Source: Streptomyces sp. P3 (GTDB taxonomy: Bacteria; Actinomycetota; Actinomycetes; Streptomycetales; Streptomycetaceae). From it: DNA of 64,000 nt. The notes below the pieces were generated by a model. That model saw nothing but the letters and a program-made list of their open reading frames with translations, ran no database searches and was not told the origin of the DNA. Within the stretch, counting starts at the first letter, position 1; the number at the start of each line of letters is the position of its first letter. Position numbers and translations under genes: made by a program. Positions 56,344 to 64,000 of this stretch are shown here, piece after piece. The DNA lies in contig JAFEKX020000001.1 of the NCBI GenBank assembly GCA_016893485.2, positions 6,527,501-6,591,500 of the forward strand. The letters run 5' to 3'.

Positions 56344-58170
56344 GTGGGTACGCCCATGCCTGGGGCCGGTCGGCACAGACGCCGGATCCGTTTCGGACTG
56401 CCTGTCGCCGCGGCCGGTATCGCCGCCGCCGTGACCGCCGCACTGCTGACGACGTCCGCCGGCGCGGCCACCGCGCTGCCGACGCCGACCGCGAAGCCCG
56501 TCGTGGCCCAGCCGTCGCTCGCGACGCTGAAGGCGCGCATCGCGGGCGCGCAGGCCGGTGACGACACCGCAGGACAGACGACCAAGAAGTCGTCCCTGAG
56601 CGCGAGCACCACCGGCAAGACCGTCGACCCGAAGATCATCGGGGGCACGACGACCACCATCAACACCGCGCCGTTCATGGCGCAGCTCTGGTACTACGAC
56701 GACAAGGGCACCACCGCCACGTCCGACGACGTCGGCTTCTTCTGCGGTGGCTCGGTCGTCTCGCCGTCGAAGATCCTGACGGCCGCGCACTGCGTCAAGG
56801 GCTACAACTGGGCCAAGTACGGCGTCGTCGTCACCAGCGCCACCCAGCTGCCCACCGACGACGACCTGCACGGCGGCCAGGCCACCGCGGTCCTGCGCCA
56901 GTGGAACAACCCGTCGTACACCGTCTCGACGGACGGCGCCCCGAACAACGACATCGCGGTCCTCACCCTGGCGGCCCCCGTCAAGGCGACCCCGATCCGC
57001 ATGACGACGAACACCGACACGGCGTCGTACACGGGCACCCCCGCCAAGACCGCCAAGGTCTACGGCTGGGGCCGCACCAGCTCCACCACGCAGGACATCT
57101 CCGAGACGCTGAAGACGGCCACGCTGCCGATCAACTCGGACGCCACCTGCACCGCCGCCTACGGCAGCGTCGACTACGTCAAGGGCCACATGGTCTGCGC
57201 GGGCACGCCCGCCACCGGCAGCGACACCGGTACGACGACCACCTGCAACGGCGACTCCGGCGGCCCGCTGGTCGTCGGCGGCCGGATCGTCGGCGTGGTG
57301 TCCTGGGGCGTCGAGGACTGTGTGGCACAGGGTGCCTACAGCGTCTTCACGAAGGTCAGCACGTACGTCGGCGCGGCCTACGCGCAGATCGACGACGGCA
57401 ACCTCAGCTACACGGACAACAAGGCCGACGTCTACGCCCGCAAGTCCTCCAACAAGGTGGGCTACGAGCTGGACTCCAAGGGCACCTCGCTGGCCACGCG
57501 CCAGTCCCTCGGCGACTGGAGCGCCGTCAACCAGGTCCGCTCGGCCGACCTGAACCGTGACGGCTACCAGGACTGGGTCTACCGGATCGGCAACGGCGCG
57601 GTCTACTGGGACCACTTCCAGCTCAACAGCGCCCGGGACGACGGCAGTTGGGTCAGCACGAAGATCTTCGCCAACTGGAAGACCCGCACCCGGATCATCG
57701 CCCCCGGCGATGTCACCGGCGACTACCTGCCCGACCTGATCTCGGTCGACAGCTCCGGCGTGCTGTGGATCTACCCGGGCAAGGGCAACGGCACCTTCAG
57801 CTCGCCCTCGCGCGTCGGCGGCGGCTGGAGCCAGTACAACGTGCTCGTCGGCCACGGCGACTTCAACGGTGACGGCAACGCCGACCTGCTCGCCCGCAAC
57901 AAGAGCACCGGCGCCGTCTACCTCTACAAGGGCGCCGGCAAGTCCGGCTCGGGTGCCTTCGCGGCCCGCGTGAACGTGCGCAGCTGGGGCAGCTACAACG
58001 CCTTCGACGCGGTCGGCGACTTCACCGGCGACGGCAAGGCGGACCTCCTGATCCGCAACTCGAGCAACGCGCTGTACCTCTACCGGGGCACCGGCAAGGC
58101 CACCAGCGAGATCTTCGGCACACCGAAGTCGCTCGGCACCGGTTTCCAGCAGTACGACATCTTCGGCTGA
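56344..58170 (+). CDS. secreted trypsin-like serine protease with C-terminal FG-GAP/VCBS repeats
   Basis: An intact 608-residue exported protein. GTG 56344. The signal peptide region is RRRIRFGLPVAAAGIAAAVT with cleavage near AGAATA, then a propeptide to about residue 95. The S1 domain starts IIGGTTTTINTAPFMAQLWY. Its triad is His in SKILTAAHCVKGYN, Asp in APNNDIAVLTLAAPVK and Ser in TTTTCNGDSGGPLVVGG. Residue 189 (chymotrypsin numbering, six before the Ser) is Thr, not Asp, so trypsin specificity is not assured. C-terminal half: repeated DxNxDG-type Ca-binding motifs (ADLNRDGYQDWVYRIGNG, GDFNGDGNADLLARNKSTG, GDFTGDGKADLLIRNSSN), a beta-propeller-like domain. Confidence 0.93.
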   Translation: MGTPMPGAGRHRRRIRFGLPVAAAGIAAAVTAALLTTSAGAATALPTPTAKPVVAQPSLATLKARIAGAQAGDDTAGQTTKKSSLSASTTGKTVDPKIIGGTTTTINTAPFMAQLWYYDDKGTTATSDDVGFFCGGSVVSPSKILTAAHCVKGYNWAKYGVVVTSATQLPTDDDLHGGQATAVLRQWNNPSYTVSTDGAPNNDIAVLTLAAPVKATPIRMTTNTDTASYTGTPAKTAKVYGWGRTSSTTQDISETLKTATLPINSDATCTAAYGSVDYVKGHMVCAGTPATGSDTGTTTTCNGDSGGPLVVGGRIVGVVSWGVEDCVAQGAYSVFTKVSTYVGAAYAQIDDGNLSYTDNKADVYARKSSNKVGYELDSKGTSLATRQSLGDWSAVNQVRSADLNRDGYQDWVYRIGNGAVYWDHFQLNSARDDGSWVSTKIFANWKTRTRIIAPGDVTGDYLPDLISVDSSGVLWIYPGKGNGTFSSPSRVGGGWSQYNVLVGHGDFNGDGNADLLARNKSTGAVYLYKGAGKSGSGAFAARVNVRSWGSYNAFDAVGDFTGDGKADLLIRNSSNALYLYRGTGKATSEIFGTPKSLGTGFQQYDIFG

Positions 58171-58208
58171 AATCGCAGGTGAGCGGGGCCTGACCCGCTG
58201 ACGCGACC

Positions 58209-58249
58209 ACGCAGAGTGCCCATCGCCCTACGCGATGGGCACTCTGCGT
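58209..58249 (+). terminator. 17-bp perfect stem terminator
   Basis: ACGCAGAGTGCCCATCG and its exact complement flank a 7-nt loop, 38 bp after the protease stop. One of the strongest hairpins in the window. Confidence 0.85.
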
Positions 58250-58387
58250 CGTGCAACCCTTTCCCGAGTTTCCCTGTCTGACCTGGTGGAGCGACCATAG
58301 AGCGAGGATTGAGCGGTATCAGTCGCTTCGGCCAGGCCTGAACCCTGAAAGCAGGGGTACCCGACCGGAACGAGATGCGAGGAGCCC

Positions 58388-59524
58388 ATGTCCGCCGAGA
58401 GCACGCCGGAGCCCGCCATACCGGGCGATGACGGCAACAACGGCCCGCGCCACCGCGCGGGAAGCCGTAAGAAGGAGCGCAGTCCGCGGCACAAGGCCCT
58501 GCTGATCACGGCCTGGGTCGCCGCGGGCGTCGTGGTGCTGGGCGGTACCGGCGCCGGGTACGTGTACTTCAAGCTCAACGGCAACATCAAGAGCGTCGAC
58601 ATCAACCAGGCCCTCGGCACCGACCGGCCGGTCAAGGTCGACAACGGCTCGGAGAACATCCTGGTGCTGGGCTCCGACAGCCGCTCCGGCACCAACAAGA
58701 AGCTGGGCGGCGGCACCGACGACGGCAGCGCCCGTTCCGACACCGCGATGATCATCCACGTCTACAAGGGCCACAAGAAGGCCAGCGTGGTCTCGATCCC
58801 GCGCGACACCCTCGTGGACCGCCCCGAGTGCACCGACACCAAGGGCGTCACGCACGACGCGGCGTCCGGCGTGATGTTCAACGAGGCGTACTCCACCGGC
58901 GGCGCGGCCTGCACGGTGAAGACCGTCGAGTCCGTCTCCGGACTGCGCATGGACCACTACCTCGAGGTCGACTTCGCGGGCTTCGAGAAGCTCATCAACG
59001 AGCTGGGCGGCGTCCAGATCACCACCACGAAGGACATCAAGGACCCGCAGAGCCACCTGAACCTCAAGGCCGGCGCGCACACGCTCAACGGCTCGCAGGC
59101 CCTCGGCCTGGTCCGCACCCGGCACGGCGTCGGCGACGGCTCCGACCTCGGCCGCATCCAGCTCCAGCAGGCGTTCATCAAGGCGCTGGTCAACCAGGTC
59201 AAGCACGTCGGCGTCCTGACCAGCCCCACCAAGCTGTACGAGCTGGCCAACACCGCCACCCAGGCCGTCACCACCGACTCCGACCTCGGCTCGGTCAACT
59301 CCCTCACGTCCTTCGCCAACGGCCTCAAGGGCATCAGCTCCACGAACATGAACATGGTCACGATGCCGGTCGAGTACGACCCGGCCAACCCGAACCGCGT
59401 CATCGTGGAGAAGTCCAAGGCCCAGATGGTCTGGACGGCCCTGAAGAACGACCGCCCGATCCCGGCGGCAGCCACCAAGGGCACGGCAACAGGCGAAGCC
59501 AAGGGCGTCGTAACAGCCGGCTAG
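58388..59524 (+). CDS. LytR-CpsA-Psr (LCP) family cell-wall glycopolymer ligase
   Basis: An intact 378-residue membrane-anchored protein. Basic cytosolic N-terminus, one TM segment (LLITAWVAAGVVVLGGTGAG), then the extracytoplasmic LCP domain: ENILVLGSDSRSG, ARSDTAMIIHVYKGHKKASV, VSIPRDTLVDRPEC, LRMDHYLEVDFAGFEKLINE LGGV and LVRTRHGVGDGSDLGRIQLQ. LCP enzymes transfer undecaprenyl-linked polymers such as teichoic acids onto peptidoglycan. Conserved Arg and Asp residues for pyrophosphate/Mg binding are present. Monocistronic. Confidence 0.95.
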   Translation: MSAESTPEPAIPGDDGNNGPRHRAGSRKKERSPRHKALLITAWVAAGVVVLGGTGAGYVYFKLNGNIKSVDINQALGTDRPVKVDNGSENILVLGSDSRSGTNKKLGGGTDDGSARSDTAMIIHVYKGHKKASVVSIPRDTLVDRPECTDTKGVTHDAASGVMFNEAYSTGGAACTVKTVESVSGLRMDHYLEVDFAGFEKLINELGGVQITTTKDIKDPQSHLNLKAGAHTLNGSQALGLVRTRHGVGDGSDLGRIQLQQAFIKALVNQVKHVGVLTSPTKLYELANTATQAVTTDSDLGSVNSLTSFANGLKGISSTNMNMVTMPVEYDPANPNRVIVEKSKAQMVWTALKNDRPIPAAATKGTATGEAKGVVTAG

Positions 59525-59680
59525 AGCGCACCCCCAGCCCCCACGCACCCGCAGGAATAGATCACAGACGGACCCGGTTTGGGAGATGGCTCCAGTGCTG
59601 GCAGACTGGTACGTCGGCCCCGGTTCACGCCCCGCAACCCGCGAAGCGACCCGGCGCCCTCCCGAAACTAGGAGACACCC

Positions 59681-59905
59681 TTGAAGCGCGAGATCCACCC
59701 CGAGTACGTCGAGACCCAGGTCAGCTGCACCTGCGGCGCGTCGTTCACCACCCGCAGCACGATCACGAGCGGCAACATCCGCGCCGAGGTCTGCTCCGAG
59801 TGCCACCCGTTCTACACGGGCAAGCAGAAGATCCTCGACACCGGTGGCCGCGTGGCCCGCTTCGAGGCCCGCTTCGGCAAGGCTGCTGCCGGCTCCACGA
59901 AGTAG
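59681..59905 (+). CDS. rpmE: ribosomal protein bL31 (zinc-binding type)
   Basis: An intact 74-residue protein, TTG start 59681 after GGAG: MKREIHPEYVETQVSCTCGA. Four Cys (VSCTCGA and EVCSECHPFYTG) mark the zinc-containing form of L31, which can be replaced by a Cys-less paralogue under zinc limitation. It ends FGKAAAGSTK. Located just before prfA, the usual order in actinobacteria. Confidence 0.97.
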   Translation: MKREIHPEYVETQVSCTCGASFTTRSTITSGNIRAEVCSECHPFYTGKQKILDTGGRVARFEARFGKAAAGSTK

Positions 59906-60010
59906 CGAGCTTCCATTTCGCCGGTCCACGGCCACGCCCTTTTTCGGCGTGCCGGGACCGGCGTTTTTGGTCGCCCGCCTTCCCTTCCGTACGCATTTCA
60001 GGAGCCCAAG

Positions 60011-61086
60011 ATGTTCGAGGCTGTCGAGGACCTCATCGGTGAGCACGCCGACCTTGAGAAGAAGCTCGCCGACCCGTCGGTCCACGCCGACCAGGCCAAC
60101 GCGCGCAAGCTGAACAAGCGCTACGCCGAGCTCACCCCGATCGTCGCCACGTACCGCTCCTGGAAGCAGACCGGCGACGACATCGACACCGCGCGTGAAC
60201 TCGGCGCCGACGACCCGGAGTTCGCGGCCGAGGTCAAGGAGCTGGAGAAGCACCGCGACGAGATCACGGAGAAGCTGCGCCTCCTGCTGGTCCCGCGTGA
60301 CCCCAGCGACGACAAGGACGTCATCCTGGAGATCAAGGCGGGCGCGGGCGGCGACGAGTCCGCGCTCTTCGCGGGCGACCTGCTGCGCATGTACCTGCGG
60401 TACGCGGAGCGCGTCGGCTGGAAGACCGAGATCATCGACGCCACCGAGTCCGAGCTGGGCGGCTACAAGGACGTCCAGGTCGCGGTGAAGACCAAGGGCG
60501 GCAACGGCGCGACCGAGCCCGGCCAGGGCGTCTGGGCCCGCCTGAAGTACGAGGGCGGGGTGCACCGCGTGCAGCGCGTCCCGGCGACCGAGTCCCAGGG
60601 CCGTATCCACACCTCCGCGGCCGGTGTCCTCGTCACCCCGAGGCGGAGGAGGTCGACGTCGAGATCAACCCGAACGACCTCCGCATCGACGTGTACCGCT
60701 CCTCGGGTCCCGGTGGGCAGTCCGTCAACACGACCGACTCCGCGGTGCGCATCACGCACATCCCGACCGGAGTCGTCGCTTCCTGCCAGAACGAGAAGAG
60801 CCAGCTGCAGAACAAGGAACAGGCACTGCGTATCCTGCGCTCCAGGCTGCTCGCCGCGGCGCAGGAGGAGGCGGAGCGCAACGCCGCCGACGCCCGCCGC
60901 AGCCAGGTCCGCACGGTCGACCGCTCCGAGAAGATCCGTACGTACAACTTCCCGGAGAACCGCATCTCGGACCACCGCGTCGGCTTCAAGGCGTACAACC
61001 TGGACCAGGTCCTCGACGGCGACCTCGACGCGATGATCCAGGCGTGCGTGGACGCGGACTCGGCCGCCAAGCTCGCGGCGGCGTAA
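60011..61086 (+). CDS. prfA: peptide chain release factor 1
   Basis: RF1 of about 358 residues recognises UAA/UAG. ATG 60011 (MFEAVEDLIGEHADLEKKLA). Domain 2/4: KAGAGGDESALFAGDLLRMY and RVPATESQGRIHTSAAGVLV. One G is missing near 60641 (CCGGAGG read as CCGAGG), then EVDVEINPNDLRIDVYRSSG and the catalytic GGQ in SGPGGQSVNTTDSAVRIT. It ends DADSAAKLAAA. The Gln of GGQ is the methylation target of PrmC, encoded next. Confidence 0.96.
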
Positions 61087-61132
61087 GGCACGGCACGGTT
61101 CGGCACGGACGAGTACGACACGGAGGACTTGC

Positions 61133-62008
61133 GTGCAGCAATCATTTGGGAGCGACCCCAAACCCCGGGGTGCTGCTAGCAGAGGTGGCCCAGGCCACCC
61201 AGCGGCTGGCCGACGCCGGCGTGCCCTCGCCGCGCAACGACGCGGAGGAGCTCGCCGCGTTCGTGCACGGTGTGAAGCGGGGCGAGCTGCACTCCGTGAA
61301 GGACGTGGACTTCGACGCCCGCTACTGGGAGACCATCGCCCGGCGCGAGCAGCGTGAGCCGCTCCAGCACATCACCGGCCGCGCGTTCTTCCGGTACCTG
61401 GAACTCCAGGTCGGGCCGGGGGTGTTCGTGCCGCGCCCCGAGACCGAGTCGGTGGTCGGCTGGGCCATAGACGCGGTCCGCGCGATGGACGTCGTAGAAC
61501 CGCTGATCGTCGACCTCTGCACCGGGTCCGGAGCCATCGCGCTCGCTCTCGCGCAGGAGGTCCCGCGGTCCCGGGTGCACGCCGTGGAGCTGTCCGAGGA
61601 CGCGCTCCAGTGGACCCGCAAGAACATGGAGGGCTCCCGCGTCGACCTGCGGCAGGGCAACGCCCTGGACGCCTTCCCCGACCTCGACGGCCATGTCGAC
61701 CTGGTCATCTCCAACCCGCCGTACATCCCGCTCACGGAGTGGGAGTACGTGGCTCCCGAGGCCCGCGACTACGACCCCGAACTCGCCCTGTTCTCCGGGA
61801 GGACGGCCTCGACCTGATCCGCGGCATCGAACGCACCGCGCACCGGCTCCTCCGTCCCGGCGGTGTCGTCGTCATCGAGCACGCCGACACCCAGGGCGGC
61901 CAGGTGCCGTGGATCTTCACCGAGGAGCGTGGCTGGGCCGACGCGGCCGACCACCCCGACCTCAACAACCGCCCGCGCTTCGCGACCGCCCGCAGGGCGA
62001 CGCCGTGA
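61133..62008 (+). CDS. prmC: release-factor glutamine N5-methyltransferase PrmC (HemK)
   Basis: A SAM-dependent methyltransferase of about 280-290 residues acting on the GGQ of release factors. GTG 61133 has a good GGAGG site but the frame shifts at a G run near 61167; an alternative start is GTG 61170 (MLLAEVAQATQRLADAGVPS). N-terminal helical domain, then FFRYLELQVGPGVFVPRPET, SAM loop VDLCTGSGAIALALAQEVPR and the signature NPPY in VDLVISNPPYIPLTEWEYV. One G is missing near 61800, followed by DGLDLIRGIERTAHRLLRPG. It ends RRATP. Follows prfA, as expected. Confidence 0.95.
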
Positions 62009-62087
62009 CAGCCGCGTTCGCCAGGCAGGCAGCGACAACAGGCGCCCCGGAGGCGAACCGAGCTACAGAAAAAGGAGACCGCTAGAC

Positions 62088-62733
62088 ATGGCACGGCGAT
62101 ACGACACCAATGACGCGACCGACCGCACGACGGGTCTGCGCGAGGCCGCGTCCGCCGTCCGCCGGGGCGAACTCGTGGTCCTGCCGACCGACACGGTCTA
62201 CGGCATCGGGGCCGACGCGTTCTCCTCGGAGGCCGTCGCCGATCTCCTGGACGCCAAGGGCCGGGGCCGCAACATGCCCACCCCCGTCCTCATCGGCTCC
62301 CCGAACACGCTGCACGGCCTTGTCACGGACTTCTCCGAGCTGGCCTGGGAACTCGTCGACGCGTTCTGGCCGGGCGCCCTCACGCTGGTCGCCAAGCACC
62401 AGCCGTCGCTGCAGTGGGACCTGGGGACACCCGGGGCACGGTCGCCGTCCGGATGCCGCTGCACCCGGTCGCCATCGAGCTGCTGACCGAGGTCGGCCCG
62501 ATGGCGGTGTCCTCGGCGAACCTCACCGGGCACCCCTCGCCGGAGGACTGCGACGCGGCCCAGCAGATGCTCGGCGACTCCGTCTCCGTGTACCTCGACG
62601 GCGGCCCGACCCCGGCAACGTGCCGTCGTCGATCGTCGACGTCACGCGCGAGGTGCCGCTGCTGCTGCGCGCGGGCGCGATCTCGGCGGAGGAGCTGCGC
62701 AAGGTCGTACCCGACCTCGAGGTGGCGAATTGA
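62088..62733 (+). CDS. tsaC: L-threonylcarbamoyladenylate synthase (TsaC/YwlC)
   Basis: This enzyme makes threonylcarbamoyl-AMP from threonine, bicarbonate and ATP for the tRNA t6A37 modification. About 215 residues, ATG 62088 (MARRYDTNDATDRTTGLREA). YrdC-domain motifs: GELVVLPTDTVYGIGADAFS, KGRGRNMPTPVLIGS, DAFWPGALTLVAKH and VAVRMPLHPVAIELL with GPMAVSSANLTGHPS. One G is missing near 62426 and one C near 62607, followed by NVPSSIVDVTREVPLLLRAG. Stop overlaps the next start (TTGA). Confidence 0.95.
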
Positions 62734-63398
62734 CAGCCCCTGACGCGGGGCGTGGCATAGGCAACGGGGAAGTGACGGGGACCTTCGGGCTTCCCATGGA
62801 CAGCTTCCGCATCCTCCACGTCAGCACCGGCAACGTGTGCCGCTCGCCGATCACCGAGCGGCTGACCCGTCATGCCCTGGCGGACCGGCTCGGCGACCCG
62901 CTGTGGGGCGGGCTGATCGTGGAGAGCGCCGGGACGTGGGGCCATGAGGGCGCACCCATGGAGACCAACGCGGCGACGGTCCTCACCGACTTCGGCGCGG
63001 ACCCCTCCGGGTTCACCGGCCGCGAGCTGCTCGACGACCACGTGATCCGCGCCGACCTGGTGCTGACGGCCACCCGGGACCACCGGGCCCAGGTGATCTC
63101 CATGGGCCACTCGGCGGGCCTGCGCACCTTCACCCTCAAGGAGTTCACCCGCCTGGTGAAGGCGATAGACCCGACGACCCTGCCGCCCCTGGAGGACGGC
63201 ATGGTGGCCCGCGCCCGCGCCCTGGTCCGCGCGGCGGCGGCCCTCCGCGGCTGGCTCCTGGCCCCCACAGCGGAAGCGGACGAGGTCTTCGACCCCTACG
63301 GGGCACCCCTGCCGTTCTTCCGCTCCATCGGCGACGAGATAAACCAGGCGATCGACCCGGTGGTGACGGCACTGACGGGCGTCCCCGCGCGGACGTAG
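62730..63398 (+). CDS. low-molecular-weight tyrosine phosphatase homologue lacking the nucleophilic Cys
   Basis: An intact 222-residue protein with TTG start 62730 overlapping tsaC. The phosphate loop reads ILHVSTGNVCRSPITERLTR. In active LMW phosphatases this is V-C-x-G-N-x-C-R-S, so the first (catalytic) Cys is Ser here. The rest of the fold is kept: VESAGTWGHEGAPM, LLDDHVIRADLVLTATRDHR, and a DP motif in VFDPYGAPLPFFRSIGDEIN that would carry the general acid. There is an extra insert around residues 140-165. It may bind phosphoprotein or phosphate without hydrolysis. Second in a likely tsaC-glyA operon. Confidence 0.88.
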   Translation: MTAPDAGRGIGNGEVTGTFGLPMDSFRILHVSTGNVCRSPITERLTRHALADRLGDPLWGGLIVESAGTWGHEGAPMETNAATVLTDFGADPSGFTGRELLDDHVIRADLVLTATRDHRAQVISMGHSAGLRTFTLKEFTRLVKAIDPTTLPPLEDGMVARARALVRAAAALRGWLLAPTAEADEVFDPYGAPLPFFRSIGDEINQAIDPVVTALTGVPART

Positions 63399-63471
63399 GG
63401 AACGGCCGCGCGCCCCGCTCGGCCCGGGCCTACATTGGACGTACGTCATCGTCGACGCCCCGGAGTTCGCC

Positions 63472-64000
63472 ATGTCGGTCGTCCCTGTCCTTGAGGCCGA
63501 TGTCCTGCGTCGGCAGGACCCCGAGCTGGCCGAGATCCTGCTCGGGAGCTGGCGCGGCAGTCGACGACGCTTCAGCTGGTCGCCGCCGAGAACTTCACCT
63601 CGCCCGCCGTGCTGGCCGCGCTCGGCTCGCCGCTCGCCAACAAGTACGCCGAGGGATACCCCGGCGCCCGCCACCACGGCGGCTGCGAGATCGTCGACGT
63701 CGCCGAGCGCGTCGCCGTAGAGCGGGCGAAGGCGCTGTTCGGGGCCGAGCACGCCAACGTGCAGGCGCACTCCGGGTCTTCGGCCGTACTGGCGGCCTAC
63801 GCGGCGCTGCTGCGGCCCGGTGACACCGTCCTGGCGCTGGGGCTGCCGTACGGCGGGCATCTCACGCACGGGTCGCCGGCGAACTTCTCCGGGCGGTGGT
63901 TCGACTTCGTCGGGTACGGGGTCGATGCCGAGACCGGGCTCATCGACTACGCGCAGGTGCGTTCCCTTGCCCGTACGCACCGGCCCAAGGCGATCGTGTG
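63472..64000 (+). CDS. glyA: serine hydroxymethyltransferase, N-terminal part (cut by window edge)
   Basis: This PLP enzyme interconverts serine and glycine with tetrahydrofolate. ATG 63472 gives MSVVPVLEADVLRRQDPELA, with one G missing near 63545, then LARQSTTLQLVAAENFTSPA. SHMT hallmarks: LANKYAEGYPGARHHGGCEI, AKALFGAEHANVQAHSGSSA and LALGLPYGGHLTHGSPANFS. The active-site Lys lies beyond the window. In S. coelicolor this locus carries a second glyA copy, from memory. Confidence 0.95.

Noticed and set aside
1..64000. CRISPR arrays, insertion sequences, integrases or prophage genes
   Set aside because: No regularly spaced 25-40 bp repeats with unique spacers, and no transposase or integrase motifs, were seen; the tandem repeats present are adjacent or of other periods.

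Overview
The window is chromosomal DNA of a Streptomyces species or a very close relative. It is strongly GC-rich, uses many GTG and TTG starts, and carries Streptomyces-typical genes: a fused 2-oxoglutarate dehydrogenase-type enzyme (kgd), a conservon (cvnABCD), a Lon protease with a HAIR-like operator, Ku and a LigD-type polymerase, a Rho factor with an Arg/Gly/Asp-rich insert, and a lysA-hom-thrC-thrB-rho-rpmE-prfA-prmC-tsaC-glyA block. From memory the gene order resembles the Streptomyces coelicolor SCO5280-SCO5364 interval; this was not checked by a search.

Data quality matters for every entry. Well over sixty single-base indels can be inferred where an obviously conserved protein jumps reading frame. 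Nearly all are one C or G missing from a short run, and a few are an extra base. They hit essential genes (lon, rho, prfA, kgd, lysA, hom), so I read them as sequencing or assembly errors and not as pseudogenes. Coordinates are given for the whole gene across such breaks, and the break positions are stated.

Layout. 1-3100: PadR regulator with a DUF4097 gene, small hypotheticals and an isolated VMAP-C-like fragment. 3161-9936: kgd, a two-component system and a spermidine-synthase-like gene. 10131-18146: rhomboid-like membrane protein, acetyltransferase, small hypotheticals, lon, a secreted GH25 lysozyme, a MarR regulator and a PP2C-like phosphatase. 18488-24073: conservon cvnABCD followed by an FAD monooxygenase. 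24070-34699: NlpC/P60 hydrolase, TetR regulator, AurF-like diiron oxygenase, a SEDS/PBP cell-wall pair, SH3 protein, lipoprotein plus sensor kinase, tyrosine phosphatase and NERD-like protein. 34716-38209: a membrane-anchored HTH protein divergent from a small membrane protein, then LigD-polymerase and Ku. 38213-46530: an accessory-looking stretch rich in simple and tandem repeats, with a ketoacyl-synthase fusion, a secreted nuclease, an acyltransferase remnant, a Gly/His-repeat protein, a gene with simple repeats at both ends and tRNA-Arg(CCG). 46719-64000: a single-domain response regulator, an ArgRS-like protein without a recognisable HIGH motif, then the lysine/threonine biosynthesis and transcription/translation block. 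That block also contains a secreted trypsin-like protease, an LCP protein and a low-molecular-weight phosphatase homologue lacking the nucleophilic cysteine.

How the genes work together: lysA, hom, thrC and thrB take aspartate semialdehyde and diaminopimelate to lysine and threonine; threonine then feeds tsaC (tRNA t6A), and glyA is a one-carbon enzyme. prmC modifies the release factor encoded by prfA beside it. The SEDS/PBP pair, NlpC/P60 enzyme, lysozyme and LCP protein serve the envelope. No single locus is clearly an undescribed system. The best leads are the HTH/membrane-protein pair with its array of inverted repeats (34716-36114), the gene with simple repeats upstream and downstream (45363-46292), the Cys-to-Ser phosphatase (62730), the ArgRS-like protein (47344) and the palindrome inserted in frame in rho (54554).
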